Source: Candidatus Endomicrobium procryptotermitis
GTDB taxonomy: Bacteria > Elusimicrobiota > Endomicrobiia > Endomicrobiales > Endomicrobiaceae
Assembly (NCBI GenBank): GCA_031279415.1
Contig: JAITIP010000018.1
Span: forward strand, 1-64,000
Reading direction: 5' to 3'
DNA length: 64,000 nt
Shown: piece after piece, positions 62,473 to 64,000 of the stretch
Layout of the letters: each line of letters opens with the position of its first letter
Position numbering within the stretch: the first letter of the stretch is position 1
Translations under genes and position numbers: made by a program
The notes under the pieces: model-generated
What the model saw: only the letters and a program-made list of their open reading frames with translations
Databases searched by the model: none
What the model was told of the DNA's origin: nothing

Positions 62473-63309
62473 ATGCAGACATCAGATTTGAAAATAATAT
62501 CTGCGGAGGTGCGCAAAGATATTATCAAAATGCTAGGGCTTGCGGGTTCTGGACATCCTGGCGGGAGTTTGTCTTCAGTAGAACTTTTGGTCAGTTTGTA
62601 TTTTAACCATATGAAATTTAATCCTCGCAATCCTGATGATCCGAACAGAGATTATTTTGTCCTTTCGAAAGGGCATGTATGCCCGGTTCTATATGCGGTT
62701 TTAGCCCAGCTTAAATGTATAGACGTAGACGAACTTTGCACTTTAAGGCAGGCGGGGAGCCGTCTTCAAGGACACCCGGCAAAAGACAAAAAACTACCTG
62801 GCATTGAAATTTCAACAGGTTCTTTGGGATACGGGCTTTCTATAGGCGCGGGCATATGCGCAGGCATTAAACAATTAAAAAAAGAAAATAGAGTTTATGT
62901 TTTGATGGGAGACGGCGAACAGCAAGAGGGAAGTGTATGGGAAGCCGCAATGGCCGCGTCGCATTTAAAACTTGACAATTTGTGCGCGATAATCGATGAT
63001 AACGCTTTGCAGATTGACGGGGAAACAAAAAAAGTCATGAACATACAGCCTTTGGCCGAAAAATATAAATCTTTCGGCTGGAACGTAATAGAAATCGATG
63101 GACACGATTTAGATGCAGCAGATAGAGCTTATGCGTCGGCTAAAACTGAAACATGCAGACCTACGGTGATAATAGCAAAAACAATAAAAGGCAAAGGTGT
63201 TTCTTTTATGGAGAATCTTGCGGAATGGCATGGTAAGGCTCCTTCAAAAGAGTTGGTTGTCAAAGCTATTGAAGAAATAGATGCCGCCGCGCTGGATAAA
63301 AAAATTTAA
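62473..63309 (+). CDS. tktN: Transketolase, N-terminal subunit
   Basis: This 278-residue subunit carries the thiamine diphosphate phosphate-binding domain. GLAGSGHPGGSLSSVELLVS, FVLSKGHVCPVLYAVLAQ, STGSLGYGLSIGAGICAGIK and the metal-binding VLMGDGEQQEGSVWEAAMAA are all present. It covers only the first third to half of a fused transketolase; the C-terminal subunit is encoded 25 bases downstream. AAGGAG precedes ATG 62473. Confidence 0.96.
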   Translation: MQTSDLKIISAEVRKDIIKMLGLAGSGHPGGSLSSVELLVSLYFNHMKFNPRNPDDPNRDYFVLSKGHVCPVLYAVLAQLKCIDVDELCTLRQAGSRLQGHPAKDKKLPGIEISTGSLGYGLSIGAGICAGIKQLKKENRVYVLMGDGEQQEGSVWEAAMAASHLKLDNLCAIIDDNALQIDGETKKVMNIQPLAEKYKSFGWNVIEIDGHDLDAADRAYASAKTETCRPTVIIAKTIKGKGVSFMENLAEWHGKAPSKELVVKAIEEIDAAALDKKI

Positions 63310-63334
63310 CATATAAATAAGACTAGGAGATAAT

Positions 63335-64000
63335 ATGGTTGAAGTGTTTGGAAAGAAAGCCACAAGGTTCGGTTTTGGGGAGGCTTTGGTTGCGCTAGGT
63401 GAAAAAGATCCAAAAATATTTGTTTTGGGAGCGGATACTGTTTCTTCAGTGGCAATAAATGATTTTCAGAAAAAATTTCCCGATAGGTTTATAAATGTAG
63501 GGATAGCAGAAACAAATTTGATAGGCATGGCCGCCGGACTTGCCGCAGCAGGTTTTATACCGTTTGCCGCGACTTATGGAGTTTTTGCTTCAGGCAGACC
63601 GTGGGAACAGATAAGAACTACAGTTTGTTATTCGAATTTAAATGTAAAAATAGGTGGTTCTCATTCAGGACTTATGGTAGGTCCAGATGGTGCGACACAT
63701 CAGGCTTTGGAAGAAATTGCAATAATGAGATGTATTCCAAAAATGACTGTAATAGCGCCCTGCGATTTAATCGAAACTAAAAAAGCGACAATGATGTCGG
63801 CATATTTTGACGGTCCTGTGTACATAAGATACGGAAGAGAAAACGTTCCTATTTTTACAAAACAGGAAACACCTTTTGAAATAGGCAAAGCAAATGTTTT
63901 GCGCGATGGAAAAGATGTGGCGATTCTTGCCTGCGGAACAATGGTTTACGAAAGTTTGATGGCGGCTGAAATTTTGGAAAAGAAAGGAATTAAAGCAAGA
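63335..64000 (+). CDS. tktC: Transketolase, C-terminal subunit (partial)
   Basis: ATG 63335 after AGGAGA starts MVEVFGKKATRFGFGEALVA. The pyrimidine-binding domain has FINVGIAETNLIGMAAGLAA (catalytic Glu) and SGLMVGPDGATHQALEEIAI. A further 222 codons are open to the window edge, reaching the start of the third domain (VAILACGTMVYESLMAAEIL). With the N-subunit it forms a two-component transketolase, moving two-carbon units between sugar phosphates. The gene continues beyond the window. Confidence 0.95.
   Translation, partial: MVEVFGKKATRFGFGEALVALGEKDPKIFVLGADTVSSVAINDFQKKFPDRFINVGIAETNLIGMAAGLAAAGFIPFAATYGVFASGRPWEQIRTTVCYSNLNVKIGGSHSGLMVGPDGATHQALEEIAIMRCIPKMTVIAPCDLIETKKATMMSAYFDGPVYIRYGRENVPIFTKQETPFEIGKANVLRDGKDVAILACGTMVYESLMAAEILEKKGIKAR

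Noticed and set aside
1-64000. CRISPR array or rRNA operon
   Set aside because: No regularly spaced repeats and no rRNA-like sequence were seen anywhere in the window.

Overview
The window comes from an AT-rich, Gram-negative chromosome. It carries outer-membrane-type genes (OmpA-domain protein, porin, remnant of a two-partner-secretion transporter), lipoproteins with lipoboxes, and complete housekeeping operons. Small genome-type packing (many 4-bp ATGA overlaps) sits beside many decayed genes. Gene content and protein style suggest an Elusimicrobiota member, most like Endomicrobium from insect guts. This is an inference from recall, not a search.

Layout. 1-2.5 kb: 3' end of tuf, rpmG, tRNA-Trp, secE, nusG, rplK and rplA, closed by a strong terminator, so rplJ/rplL/rpoBC do not follow. 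2.7-8.6 kb: an accessory envelope region with a secreted ankyrin protein (minus strand), an OmpA-domain remnant, a TpsB pseudogene with an amber stop, a REP-like palindrome, an intact lipoprotein beside a broken relative, and a 892-residue coiled-coil OmpA-domain protein. 8.7-15.4 kb: operon yggS-proC-yggU-ileS-lspA-lgt-rluD. 15.7-16.7 kb: DUF3793 gene plus flavodoxin behind a palindrome resembling DtxR/MntR operators. 16.8-22.2 kb: hrcA-grpE-dnaK under a near-consensus promoter overlapped by a CIRCE element, then degraded DNA and dnaJ. 22.3-24.7 kb: a PhoB/PhoR-like two-component pair. 25.1-34.6 kb: one 9.4-kb minus-strand gene for an exported or membrane-anchored 3,143-residue protein with an internal duplication. 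34.9-40.2 kb: porin-pstS-pstC-pstA-pstB-phoU, a phosphate uptake operon that the nearby sensor/regulator pair may control. 40.6-45.7 kb: gmk-rpoZ-coaC-coaB-udg-priA-crcB.

45.8-54.5 kb: an island between tRNA-Asp and mnmG. It holds two candidate defence units: a GHKL ATPase fused to a PD-(D/E)XK-like nuclease domain with a 38-residue basic protein downstream, and a Gabija-like OLD nuclease/UvrD helicase pair whose nuclease gene has a one-base frameshift. Three remnants of large serine recombinases, all on the minus strand, lie beside these units, and a dead IS3-family element interrupts one of them. The tRNA-Asp end looks like the entry point.

54.5-64 kb: mnmG; then tpiA-pduL-rpiB-small ORF-lipoprotein, a DUF4139 gene with a decayed tandem copy, deoC, and a two-subunit transketolase running off the window. 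These genes link glycolysis, the non-oxidative pentose phosphate pathway, deoxyribose catabolism and acyl-phosphate metabolism.
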